A DNA stretch of 64,000 nt from Phytoseiulus persimilis (Eukaryota; Arthropoda; Arachnida; Mesostigmata; Phytoseiidae), in NCBI GenBank assembly GCA_037576195.1, contig CM075104.1, forward strand, positions 19,980,211-20,044,210, read 5' to 3'. Positions 1 to 11,900 of this stretch are shown in pieces. The notes under the pieces were generated by a model, which did no database searches, was not told where the DNA came from, and worked only from the letters and a program-made list of their open reading frames with translations. The position numbers were made by a program, and so were the translations under genes. Within the stretch, counting starts at the first letter, position 1, and each line of letters opens with the position of its first letter.

Positions 1-355
1 GCACTTAGAGCTCGGAAAAACGAGTCCCAACGGCCCCCTCTTGATCCGGCTAATTTATTGGCTACTACTCCATAAGAGTAGGGTAACGCCGAGATGCGAT
101 TGAGTAATTCGTCTGCTGGCGGGAGGAGACGGCGAAGGGCGGCCCAACTGAGAAGATAAGATAACAATGAGGCAGTGGTGTCGGAACTGAGGGGAAAACC
201 GAATGGGGAAGGAGGAAGACAGGCGGGTGGGGTGGTTGCTGCTCCTGGGGCGGGAACAGAGGATGGAGAGAAAGTTGGTTATCGGCACAGCGACGGGGAG
301 ACGAGAGGCTGACAGTGGAGGGAGTGGAGGGGCTGCAGGGTGAAAGAATGCCGCC

Positions 356-594
356 TTGATTCGGATGAGTTATAGCCCTGAGGGCTTGCAGCAGCAAAAG
401 TTGTCGTTCGCTTGGACGCCAGTAAATGGGCCGAGAAGAGACGGCTGCGACGACAAAGGTGAGAGAACGCTTCAACAGATCCCCGGCCCGACCCTCCTTC
501 TTCGCGAGACACACAGGCGGCCTATCGACGGGTCGACCAGCAACCGAGTCTCCAACCGACCCAGGGACTTGCGAAAAAGGAAGTGTGGAGCGAA
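356..594 (+). other. possible noncoding 5' exon of the DNER-like gene (start unknown)
   Basis: A strong donor (gtaagt) follows at 595. The next strong acceptor on this strand, a CCTCCTCCTCAG-type tract ending at 1754, lies just before the coding exon. Splicing 594 to 1755 would remove a 1.16-kb leader intron. The left edge is arbitrary because no TATA box or initiator could be fixed. An 80-codon open frame overlaps but shows nothing recognisable. The exon is inferred from the splice signals alone. Confidence 0.25.
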
Positions 595-1754
595 GTAAGT
601 AACCGATTTCATCCCTCTCATACGGGTGTCGTCACTGAGAATTGTGAACTTTTGAGGGGAAAGATGGCCACTGACATTCAAATTGTGGGTGTTCACTCAT
701 TCTTGATTCCTCTTCGTCGAGAGGAGCGACGTCATCAACTTTCGAGATGTCGAACGCGATGCGTCAGGCGATTCCATCGGAGACTCACGTCGTCAGCTAA
801 CGTTCGAAATCAGGAATCAGCAGCCCTATCGAAGGTTCAATCGTATTCAAAGTGAACTCTAGATTCTGCTCTCAAACGGAGTGCGAGAATTCAATCGGTT
901 GAGGGAAGCACAGAGGTCATCGGGTCCAGAATTTCTCTCGAACTGTGGCAGGCACGGAACGCTCCATTGTTTCCGCGTTTGCAATCCAGTGGACCAGATT
1001 GTATAGCAAGCGGGAGTCATTCTGAGAGAAGACCCGCACGACCGTGTCCTCACGAGAATCAGGAATCCGGAAACCTTCTGAGGAACAATGGGCCAAGACG
1101 AGGAATATTTCAACAGATTCTGGGAGGATGGAGCTTTCTCCCGGTTGAATAGATGAATCCCAGAATGGGCTGTAAGGGTTAGCCGGCCAGCTGGTTAACG
1201 TTTTTGATTTGGGAGGACGCCCTAGCACATCCATTTTGTAGGAGAGAAATGAAATGGTCAGACATTGATGATGGCTATGAGACGTTCAAGGTCCCTGCTT
1301 TTGCTGCCTTATTTGCACTCACATCGATATTTTTTTTCCCTTTACCGCCGCCTCTCGCTGGGGGCCTTCCCGGTCTGTGTTGTAGCAATCTGGATGCGGA
1401 GGTCGGTTCGAGTCTACGGAAGCTCCTTTGACATTTGCCTCGTCAGAAACGTGTCCGTCTCAGCTATCTCTCAAGCAGTCGGCCTCTGGAACCAGATGCC
1501 CGTAGAAGAAACCATCGACTTGCAACGCAGAATTGTTTTTCATTGGCTACCACAACGGTGTGAGGACTGTTTGGACGAGCGGTTTTCCTGTCAATCAACC
1601 ATTCGATCTTCAGTATCTGATTTTCAAAACGAGCCGGCTCCAATCGCCACACTTAAAGAGCTCCCGGTGGCGAAGCGGAAAAGCTTTCCCTTTTCTCGCG
1701 GGGAAGAGGAGCCCTTTTTCCCCTTCCCTCATTCCCATCCTCCCTCCTCCTCAG

Positions 1755-1964
1755 CACAAAGCGACTCCTCCTGACCCTCCCATACACTCCTGAGTGCGAC
1801 AAGCCTCCACAACGCCGTGTGAGGCAGGCAGGCGAGGCGTTCGTCGACGAGACAGAAAACGAGTGCTACTTCGGATTCCGTGAATTTTCTCCGTGCAAAC
1901 AAATCTCCATTCGGTTAAGGATAATGTGTCTGTGGTGATAAACGTGTGCCAATCGTCGCTCGCA
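1755..1964 (+). other. 5' untranslated leader before the DNER-like start codon
   Basis: This stretch follows a polypyrimidine acceptor ending at 1754. An in-frame TGA at 1881-1883 closes the reading frame upstream, so the ATG at 1965 is the first possible in-frame start. One tiny upstream ORF (ATG at 1924, TGA at 1936-1938) precedes it and might lower translation slightly. It is not known whether the leader starts here by splicing or by transcription. Confidence 0.45.
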
Positions 1965-2909
1965 ATGAATGCGTTCGGACTAATTCTCGTTGTTCTCGGT
2001 GGGAGTTTGTTGACGGTGACCGCGGCCGTCGGCAAAGTACACGAAGGCTCGGTGTCGGTCCTGAACCCGACGTCATTTCCACCGCGAGTCCCCGTTTCGG
2101 CAGATACTTCGCCAGAGAGTCCGTATGTAAATACTGAAGAACTGATCCAGCAATCTGCACGCCAGATCGAGGAAGCCATCGAAAAATTCGAACGGAAGGA
2201 GCCGTCTACGGGCACGACGCCGCCACCGCAACCGTCCACAACAACCGCCACTACCATCGAGACACGCTCGAGCGTCAATTTCGCCATTGAAACCACTACC
2301 GAATCCACGAAACCGATGAAGGAGAAGCCTTCATCTCCGACCAAGAAAGTCAAACAGCCATTTCCGTTGAAGAAGTCGCTGTTGAAGAAGAATTCAAAAG
2401 CCGCAAAGATAGACGGCACCACCGAACAAATTTCCGGTCCAATAAAAGCTTCACCCGCGTCGTCCGCAACCGCTACCCTTTCGACGACGTCCAATGAGAG
2501 CCATGCTGCGAAGGCGGCGGCGGTAGCGGCAGTTACTCCTGAAAGCATCAAAACGACGTTGCGAGGGGGGTCTGGCGCCGAGGCGGCTACGACTCCTGAA
2601 AGCCCGAGGACGAGGACGACGACAACTACAACTGCGTCCACAACAACTGCAACCGCATCATCAACAACAATCGGTGCTTCCCCGTCCACAACCACGTCTC
2701 CACCGAGCGTGATGCCATCCAAAACGACTCCAAACTCATCGAAATCTACAACAACGGAAAGCGCCTACGCTGCGGCTGAATCAACAACCATCGAAGACGA
2801 TGCCGAAGTCGGACCCGAGTGTGTTTCAAAGGTGTCACTCGCAGCCGGTTTCAAGTATTGGAGACCGAAGAACAAAAACATCCTGAACCTTACGCTTGCC
2901 ACCGACAAC
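1965..2909 (+). CDS. DNER-like gene, coding exon 1: signal peptide and Thr-rich stalk
   Basis: The exon encodes 315 residues. It opens with a short polar start and a hydrophobic run (GLILVVLGGSLLTVTAA), a typical cleavable signal peptide. It continues with a long low-complexity region rich in Thr, Ser, Pro and Ala, including runs of Thr around residues 220-260, as in mucin-type O-glycosylated stalks. A Lys-rich patch lies near residues 125-150. At the end it enters an ordered domain (Cys286, then YWRPKNKNILNLTLATDN). The donor gtaagt at 2910 leaves phase 0. Vertebrate DNER carries two EGF repeats in the equivalent place; none is present here. The antisense strand is also open for 323 codons, a shadow of this exon. 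Confidence 0.85.
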
Positions 2910-5900
2910 GTAAGTTCTCGTTTCCATTCTCCACCAATCCGCTCGTATGGGAGATGTTCCGGGGGTTCTTCCGATCCCTCTAGCCTTTGGCTAATCTGCG
3001 TAGGATGAGAGAGGGGATTAGCACTAGCCAAGTCCGATAACGAGGGCAATTTACGGTAAATTTGCGGAATTTCGTCGGAGATCATCGATTCAGGCGATAC
3101 GGAAGCCGAGATCCTCGGCAATCTCGAGCCCTGATCCCTTTGTGATATTTCAGAAAATCACAAGCTTCCGGTTTCTCGCATGCCTCGCATCGCACCGGGC
3201 TTGCCCTCTCCGGGCCAGTTATCTGAAGTTCTTTAACGCTCAGTCGTCCAAGCGATGTAGGAGGTACGACGAATTCGAGACCGAAGGAAGACTGTTTCCT
3301 AGGCTCGGAAGCTCGGTACAAACGGTCGGGCATCACATGCAAAGCTGCCCAAGGAATGCTGACTCCACCTTACATAATAGCAATGAACGAGCAACGGGAA
3401 ATCACGCGCCGGACCGTGTGTATGGGTGCCAAAGCACCGGGCGAGCGAGCCCGGCGTTCACATTTGCTGAGGAAGGATCGAGTCTTTCACGTCCGCAAAG
3501 CGAGATGTAGCAGCTGCTGAGTTCAGAACATCGGATGTCTACACCGGGGAGAGGAGAAAAGAATTATAGATTATCGGGGATCGACGCACCAAAAGTCTGA
3601 ACTCTTTTTACCTCAACTCCCCTCGCGTGAACGACGCTGGCTTTCGAAACTCCACTAGGGATAGAATGAGAGGTATGGAAGGAAGGCTTCCGTGAACGGG
3701 AAATGTGCAGGAAAGGACACCCATCGGGAGGGAAATCATTTTCGAGCGCATAGCAGGAGTTGTAGAGGACCGAATAAGGGTAGGCGTCGTCAACGACTCG
3801 AACTGTGCGGTGTCCTCCTCAGTCTGAAAGGGGATGTGCGGAAACAGGCACGAGTAACGATCGGAGACGGAGCGAACGAGTCCCAGAAAGAGGAAGAAGA
3901 GAGAGCGAACGCTGAAAATGCAAATCGCTTTTTGATCGGGGCATCCGATGACCAGACGCAAGGGCGAACTGTTGGCTCGGATCTGCTGCACGCGGGTTAT
4001 CCGAGTCGGGACGCATCACTCTGGCAGTCCTCTCGCCTATTTTCGCTCGTCCGCCGTTGCCTCCGTTCCCCGGCGCCATTCTTCTCTCCCATCCACTACC
4101 TCTTGTTCGTCTCCTTCGGACCCCTGGTTTTCCCGCTGTCTATTCCCCCTATTTACCACCATTTCGCTCGCCGCTCTCTATTTTACGCCACTTTTTCCAC
4201 CTGCACTCAGCTCTCGGGATAATCGATCGATCGACTACGAAGAACGGGCTTCTCTGGGTTCCCGAGCAACCGACGCCGTCTGGATTTTGTTCCTGCCTCG
4301 TAGTCGTTTCTGATGGGAAGTCCGCACGACTGGAACCATTGATGTTCCTCATCTTATCGGGACGAAATGTCTATTGTTGCTTCTGTCTATCAAACCGTCA
4401 GCTCTCTCGTGGGAAAGTATTCCGTAATGCTCGGAGGGTCGTGTCCGATATCACCAAATGAGCACTTGCTGCAACGCCCGCGCAATACAAGACTGAGATC
4501 AAGCGGAGAATCGTCGGATTTTGACGACACGAGCATCATTGGATCCGCCGGGGGACTTGGAGCGATGTTGGAGAGAGACGGAATTGGAAGTGAGCACGAA
4601 TGACAAGAAAGGACGGAATGTACTCGGGCCCCCGGATAAATTTCCATATTTGCGTCACTAACCACTTCCATTGTCCCTCGTTCTTTCCCCGTTATCCACG
4701 TGGAAGGCTGAAGTCTGGCGCCCTCAACCAGGGGCGTACACCCTTGCCGCTCCGGATTTTTCTCGGCTTCTTCTCGCAGAGGGAGGGCTGGGGTAACTAC
4801 AAAGATGACGGTTTCTCAAATGTAACGCTGCAGATCAGACTGAAATTGAAGAAGCACCATGACCTTTCGACCTTCCGTCCTCAAATACGTCACTGCTTTC
4901 GCAACGCCAATCGACTCATGACACTAGCCAAGTTTGAGTCCGCAGTCGCGCAAGCAATCGTCACTATACGTAAGCAATATACGTACTCGTTAACGTGACA
5001 TGACCATAATTTCGGTGGGTCTTCGCTGTTATCGAGGATCCATTGAGACCGATACCTGAATTGTGACTACGGTATATGCACCAGGAACATTCTCTGGTCG
5101 ATGACTGTGACTCCCTCCCACCTCTGGTAGGAATTGAGCCTGCCACCGGCCCGAGGTGATCCTTTCGTATTGGGACTCGAGTTTCCCAATCGGTTCGACT
5201 TGGGGAGGTTATGCTTTATCATTTGGACGGACCGTCGAACTTGATGAGGTAACAAGGATTCAGGCCTCGAAGCGGTTAAATCGCTCGCTGGGTCAACTGA
5301 AGACATCGGATCAAGATAGCCGAGCATAGAATTTCCGAACCCAAATCCCACACCAGCTGCGATTGGAACCCACAACCCTGCAGTCGGAACTTGGCGAGCC
5401 CTTGCCTGCTTGCCTTTCAAGGGTCACGCTGTCTGGCTCTCCTCGAATTTGAAGTGATTCCTCCATCCATCTTACGGGGGGAAAAAGTTGACGGAAAATT
5501 GAAAATGCGCTAGCCGCAGAATCAGGAGGCGCTTCGTGTGCAACCGCTGTTTGCCCGAGCCTTACGTCAATGGCTTTGAGAGCGATCGGGGTCTGCCCGT
5601 CTCCTGCCCTGGAGCGAGCATGATTGCCCCTCGATCCATTCACTGTTATTACAGCGAACTCGTTCGCGAGAATGATCTCGGACCCTTCCTCCCTCAATCA
5701 AGTCCGCCACCAGAGGTAGTCCCGCTGTTCCTGCCATTCGATGACAGTTTGAATTCCAAGTTTCGGCAGTCACCTCCAACCATCAGCTACCTAGCTAGAT
5801 GTTCCACAGGAACGGAATGACTGGACTCGCTTCTAACGAGCTCTGCCGAGGTATTATCAGTCGTTGCCTGCACCCCGCCCCCCATCTTCCCCTCCCCCGA

Positions 5901-8900
5901 GTGGTGGTGGTGCCATCCGCAGGCTCTGACGCTCTGGAAGCAGCAACAACGGGGCCAGTGAACGGACAGGCAGATGTGACTCGACGTAAAGTCCTGCTTG
6001 TTAACGATGACCACAAGCCAAGAGGGCAGCAGGTGTGCAATTTGCAGATGGCGATCATTGCAGCGACGATGGCCTGTTTGCTTTTGCTCGCTTGCATGCG
6101 AGCGGGTTGAGCGGCCTCAAACGTCAAAGGAGATGAGAGTGCTCTCCTCTCTTCGTGAGGAGGGAAGGAAACGAGCTCCTCACCATCCAAAAGCGAGGAA
6201 AGCCGTCGACACGAAGAGCGAAAGCAGCGGGGAACTTGTTCATTCGACCCGGAGGGAGTATTGTGGAAGACTCGCTGCGTAGACAGAACAGTGGGCCATC
6301 ATTCCACCGAATCAACAGCCAACGTCCACACGAGGGAAGCAGATTTCATGCTCGGCGAGAGCGTGGTAAACTGACCCTCCACGCGGTGAGAATGATTTGT
6401 GGGGGCGGATTTCAAAGAACATTCCTCCTCCTGCGAGGGAATCCGGCAACGGACAGATGATGTCTGCTCTGCATCCTCTCGCATCCTTGTGCTTCGTCGC
6501 TTGGGTGCGCCCTCGAACGCCTCGTCCTTTCCGCCCTTTTCGAATCGCTTCGGCCTTCTCGATGCTCCACGCCCGTTTGTTCGTCAGTCAGACGGTCGGT
6601 TGGCTGACTCGAGCCGTCGTCGGGACCGCCTGACCTCTCTCTCTCTCTCTCTCTCTCTCTTCCAAGTTCTTGGCCGCAGGCGATGATCGACGCCGCAGGA
6701 ATGAGTTCCGCTGACGGCCCGATCCTCCCGATCTTGTTCCGATGCCTGCGTCCATCAGACAAATCTTCCTGAGCGTCTTGCCGTCCTCCCATTAATCCTG
6801 ACTACCTGAACGTCGTAGCGATTGATTGCTGCTGATTTAAGAGCGTCATTAAAAACACGACGGCAGCGGGAAGTAAAGGCCTCATACGTCCCGTAAAGGA
6901 ACTTTCCCTGCCCCAGTACACATAACAGCAGAGTTGGCGGGCCACTTGATCTTCTGTGCGAAGTAAAACACTTGTCGCAACGTCTCTGCGAGTGGGTCAC
7001 TCGACTGCTGAGTGCACGAATCGCTCACAGATGCCAAGTACATGTTCATCTAGTACACCAAGACGACCCAACAAGATGGCGCATACACCTACATCATACA
7101 CGTGCAGGGCATCCACCGGTGAGAGGAATCCACAACGCCGTTCCCCACGGGACCCGCGTTTCCGATCGCCTTCCATCGGAACTCACAGCAGAGTAGGATA
7201 GCGAGAGAGGATCTGAGTTCGTGAGCGTCGGCGATCGCGATGCTAGAGCTCGCACGGTTCGTATACAGGAGCCCTAAAGTTCTCGTTCGATCCCGACCCG
7301 GTCGAATTCGGTTCGATTCAACGAAAGAACAGAATCAATTCCCTCTAAGTGCAAGCAGCTTCATTCGCTTGCTTCTTGAAGCATAATCGATTCGTTGTTC
7401 CGAACACTCCGGATGTCAACAGTCTGCAGCTTTTCCGGCGCTGGCAATCCTTGGCGAGAGCGCTCCATGGCCACATCCTCCTCCTGCGGCACCAGGAACT
7501 CGCTGTGCGCCAGGATTAAGGGCTGCAGGGCAGCAGAATATGGCTGCCGCTGCAGGACGTCGAGCTCGGAACGCCGCGACGGACGCCAGATGACTCCGCA
7601 TCCTGCACTTCGTAATAGCTGTTTTATAGCCCGAGGTCTCCAGCCTGCTGCAGGCAGAGAGTCCGTCGTCTTTCTTCTGCCTCCGGCATGCCTGCTTCCT
7701 CTCCGTCGTCGTCGACGAAAGGGATCTTTTTAGCTTCTCATTATACTCAGCAGAATTGCTAATTGCCTTCGAAGCTTCGCTTCTTTCTCACTGATGGCAT
7801 TCACCCAACCATCAAGCCTGTCGGCCGAGGGCCAGCCGCGGGTCAGTGCCATCATCCAGACCATTATCCGCTCTGCTCGCCGAGGAACTCGTATCGAAGT
7901 GGAAACAGCTCCATCGGCCGAGCGAAGCCCGAAGTGTACCTTCCTCCGCTGCTCTCCCCCGGTTCGAAATGATGGTTGCATCGTATGTTGTAACGAGCAC
8001 GCGAGTGCTCTCTATCCGTCCGACCCTCAGGGATCCACCGGTAGACGTGTGAGCGGCGGAGGCGCAGACGAAATCGAGTCTCATTTTCGGCTGCCACCCG
8101 GTCGGGCAGTCAGGAGAGAGATGTTCCCTCCGTCTAAGGGTCACGTAGTCTTCATCATGGCCATAAAAGTTGCCGGCGTCTTTCGGCCTCCGAACGTTAA
8201 ATGGATTCTTGGATTCCTCCTCGAAGCCGCAGCGAATCCGTCGAGCGCACCTCAGTCGGAGCGGCGCGGTGGAACCGCCGACACCGTCTGTCGCTGGCTC
8301 CCATTGAGGAGAATATTCGCTCCATCAAAGCGAAAAGTTTTCTCCTGAGTTTGCCGTCTGCAACAGCTCGTCCGGGTGGAGATGGCGTTGACGTTTCCCA
8401 CGCATGAATCGTAGCCGCTCGGAACTCATCCCCCCGCAAAGAGCTCATAATTAGCAACTTCGAAAGACGCGCAACCGACTCCTTCCGCGACTCCTGTTTC
8501 CGTCACCCGAGAGCTTCCGAGGCGAGCAACAGGCAGGGGTTCCCGGTGGTTTTCCCCGGGGCTTTGCATCTACGTCGAAGCAAAATCTGTGTAAACAGGA
8601 CATAGAGGCGTTTTGTTTGCGTTGGACTCCCCGCGAACTGACCGAGTGGAAGCGGACCGCCTAGCTGAATCGCAGGCATTCACGCACGATGGCTGTCCGG
8701 CTGCTTGGCTGTTGAACAGCAATTGCGCCTTGCCTGAAGCGCGCCTACATTGCGTTCGCTCTCAGAGGGCCCTATTTTCGGATACGACTTCGGTGCTGTG
8801 ATTATGATGCTTGTTTTCGATTCCGATTCGGCTACGTCCCGACGAAGCTCCTGGCAGCGCATCTGGGCGTCACAATCCGGTTGCTGTTCGCGCCACCGAG

Positions 8901-11900
8901 TTGTTGATTTCCTCGAAGGTTGACAGTCGAGCGCGACTCAAGTGAACCCAGACGGCATGCCCCAACGACGTCAAGGCTTCCGATCACGGTCACGAGTCGA
9001 ACTCATCTTGCCGAATCATCCGTAGATCTCGCGTGACATGTATTGGCGTATCCCGCGCGGGAATTCGATCCAACTAAGCACTGAAAAGACCAAGCGCCGT
9101 CCGTTCAGAACCTGTCGATACCATTCCAGCACAGAGCATCTGAAGAACAAAACGCTCGTCGGTCGCGTATGAACGCGGGAGACGCACACGTCTGAGTGGA
9201 CCGTTTTCGGCTGCGGAACCTCCAGAGCCATACCTAAACATCTTTGTTCTCTTTGCAGTTGAGCTGCAGCATCTCGGCGGGTCTCTCCGTTTCGTCCAAC
9301 ACGACCTCTCATCTAGTCCTCAACGCCCAGGTCGGCGATCAGATCAGGTGAGACTTGCCCTTTTCTCAGTCGCATTTGAATTCGTCCGACACAGCAACAC
9401 AGAGTGTTCCGATTCCTCTGGGAGCTCTTCCGTTGAGATTCCCTTCGACGGGGGTCGAAGCGAAACGAACTTCAAAATGACATTGTAGCAGCAGGCGGAA
9501 GAAGAAGCGGACCGGAGGGAGGGAGAAACTTCCGAATTTGAAATTCGGTCCGCGTGCAGCTGGCTCTACCCCAGACGCTGAACAGAGAGGGTCACTCGCC
9601 GCCCTTCCTCTGAGGGAAAAAAACGAGTAACTTCTCAAAGCGTCACCAACCAAGCAAAGCATAAATGCCTGCCGGAACACAATCCGAGAAGTTGAAGATT
9701 CAGAAATCGCCCGCTGGAGACATAACGGAGAGGGAAGATAATGTGAAACGACACAAATCCCAATCTGCACTGAGTTTTGAACAAGGTTCTTCGGGATAGG
9801 CTTGCAAGAGAATCAGGAGCCAGGAAAGGAAGGTCGGTTCTCTGTTTTTTGAAATCTGAGTCCGGTTCGGTGAATATCCTCGTTCACCGAACCGGAACTG
9901 TTCGAAATGGTCGAGGCAGCAAACTTTAAAGCTCAGCGCTGTTCCAGAGGATGTACAGCGCTGTAGGGAAAGTTGTGCGAGTTTCTAAAATATCTCGGTC
10001 AGAACCCGGGAGGAGCCGTCGAGAATTCCGAAACGTGACCTCATCGACATTTCGAATCACCGTCTGAGATTTCAGGGGCAGTTATCTCTGGGTCGCAGTC
10101 TCGATCTCGGACATCAATGGACTACCAGGAGGAGGGCTTCCGCTACGCATTCTCCTGGTGCAAGCGATCTCACGCCTTTACCTTGATTCTTTCGCAGGCT
10201 TTTCTTAGACGAAGTGGACGACGACGCGGTAGTCACTCTGCACCGATCACAGGAGGAAGCGTTGACCGAATGTGTCGAACCACCCCATGGCTCGGTGGTG
10301 TGGAACCGGAGTCAGAACTTCCTAATTGAAGCCGATTTGCTCACCCAGAGTGGACTCCAGTTCTTTGCTGGTGAGTGGGAGTCGCATTCCTCCCGCAGCC
10401 CGGATACCGGATAGCGCAAGAAACTAAGGTTCTCGATTTCCTCGCGTGTCCTCGGGATATTCGAAAGTTACGGAGAATCTTGATAATCGACGTTGGGGTT
10501 CCTGGCACACGCTGGAACTTGAGCCGGTCATATCTCATCAACTCTCTTTCGACTATGAAGAATATCATCAACAGATTCTGGATGGACCAGCGTCTTCGGT
10601 TCCAATACATCCCTTGCGGGGACGAATTCGGTGACATTCCGGATAACATTTCTGAAAACTCTCGAAAAGAACAAGTTTCACACCAGATCTGTAACCGGAG
10701 GCTCGGTCCAAATATGTTTCGTGTCTTTTAAAGTCGTCAAAAAAATACGCCTCACTCGATGAGTTTTCGTTCCCGAGTAAAATCCGAAGAATCGGAAGCC
10801 GCACCACATCGCATGCTCAGTCCAATCGGGTCGAAATCGAGGCCCATCAAAAATTATTCCGCCTGTTTGAATGTGTTTGCTTATCGATGGTGCTGATAAC
10901 GGAACTCGAAGAGTCCTCCGGGATAGCGGGAGCAGCATCTGCAGCGCTTTTCGCTTCCTGAAAGAGTCGTTTTGAGCCCGAGTCTCTCCATCCATCATAT
11001 TCTGCGCTTCTCGGAGTCTCTGAAGCTTCCTGTTCTGCAGATCGATGCCTCTAAAACTAAAATAATACGATAACGTCTTCGCGATAATGGAAGGAAAGAG
11101 GACTCTCGCTCATCCCCCAATTCTTATTCCAGTTGCTGTCCAATCGGACAGTATCGTGCGAGTTTGGCATATTCGGATTTCCGTTTACGACTCGGAATGC
11201 GAATCCCGCAAGGAAAGTGGCGAGCTATGCTCTGGGCGAGGAGTTTGCGCGCTTGCACCGGGCGAGGTGAGTGCATCCTTCGTCACGTTCCCTCTTCTTT
11301 CCCGTTCCTGCTCGAGCAGGACAGCTCGAACCCGGCTCAAATGACTGAATATTCCATCTGCGGGAGACAATGGAGTCGCGACTGACTGGTGTCGAGTGAA
11401 TCACAAGACGGACACAGTCGGAGGATGATCGGTCATGCAGAAAACATCCGGCCGGGGTCCAGAGCTAGGGTTTTTCTGAACGACCCGCACAGGCTTGCCC
11501 GTATCGTGGCTCAACAAGGACGACCAAGACGACAAGCGAAGCGACGGTGACGACGAAAACGAGGAGGATGCAATACAGAGCTAGCAAGAGGTTATGAGGC
11601 GGGCGAACGAAATGACAAGACCAGGGGAGGATCCGACGGAAAAAGGAGGTAGTGAAGCACAAAGAGGGAGGGGATGAGAAGAAGGAGGAGGAATCACAAT
11701 GCTGCTGGAGGGAAGACACAAATATACCGCGGAATACAACATGTTGACGCTTGTTTATATCAGGCATCTTTCTTTTTATGGCATTGTAAGAGAAGACGCC
11801 TGTTTCGACTAGCGTCTCGCGCTCTATCAATACTGCCGCCGTCGCCGCCGCCGCCCCCCCCCCCCTGAAAGCCGGTTACGGTCGGGGGAGCGAGCTTGGG

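Noticed and set aside
1751..2722. 323-codon minus-strand frame, Val-rich
   Set aside because: It is the exact antisense of the receptor's Thr-rich exon 1; ACA/ACC/ACG codons read as Val/Gly/Cys on the other strand. The plus strand has the signal peptide, splice donor and frame continuity.
11465..11830. Minus-strand ORF with a hydrophobic stretch inside intron 4
   Set aside because: No start context, splice sites or family resemblance; GAC/GAA repeats on the plus strand produce Val/Leu on the minus strand.
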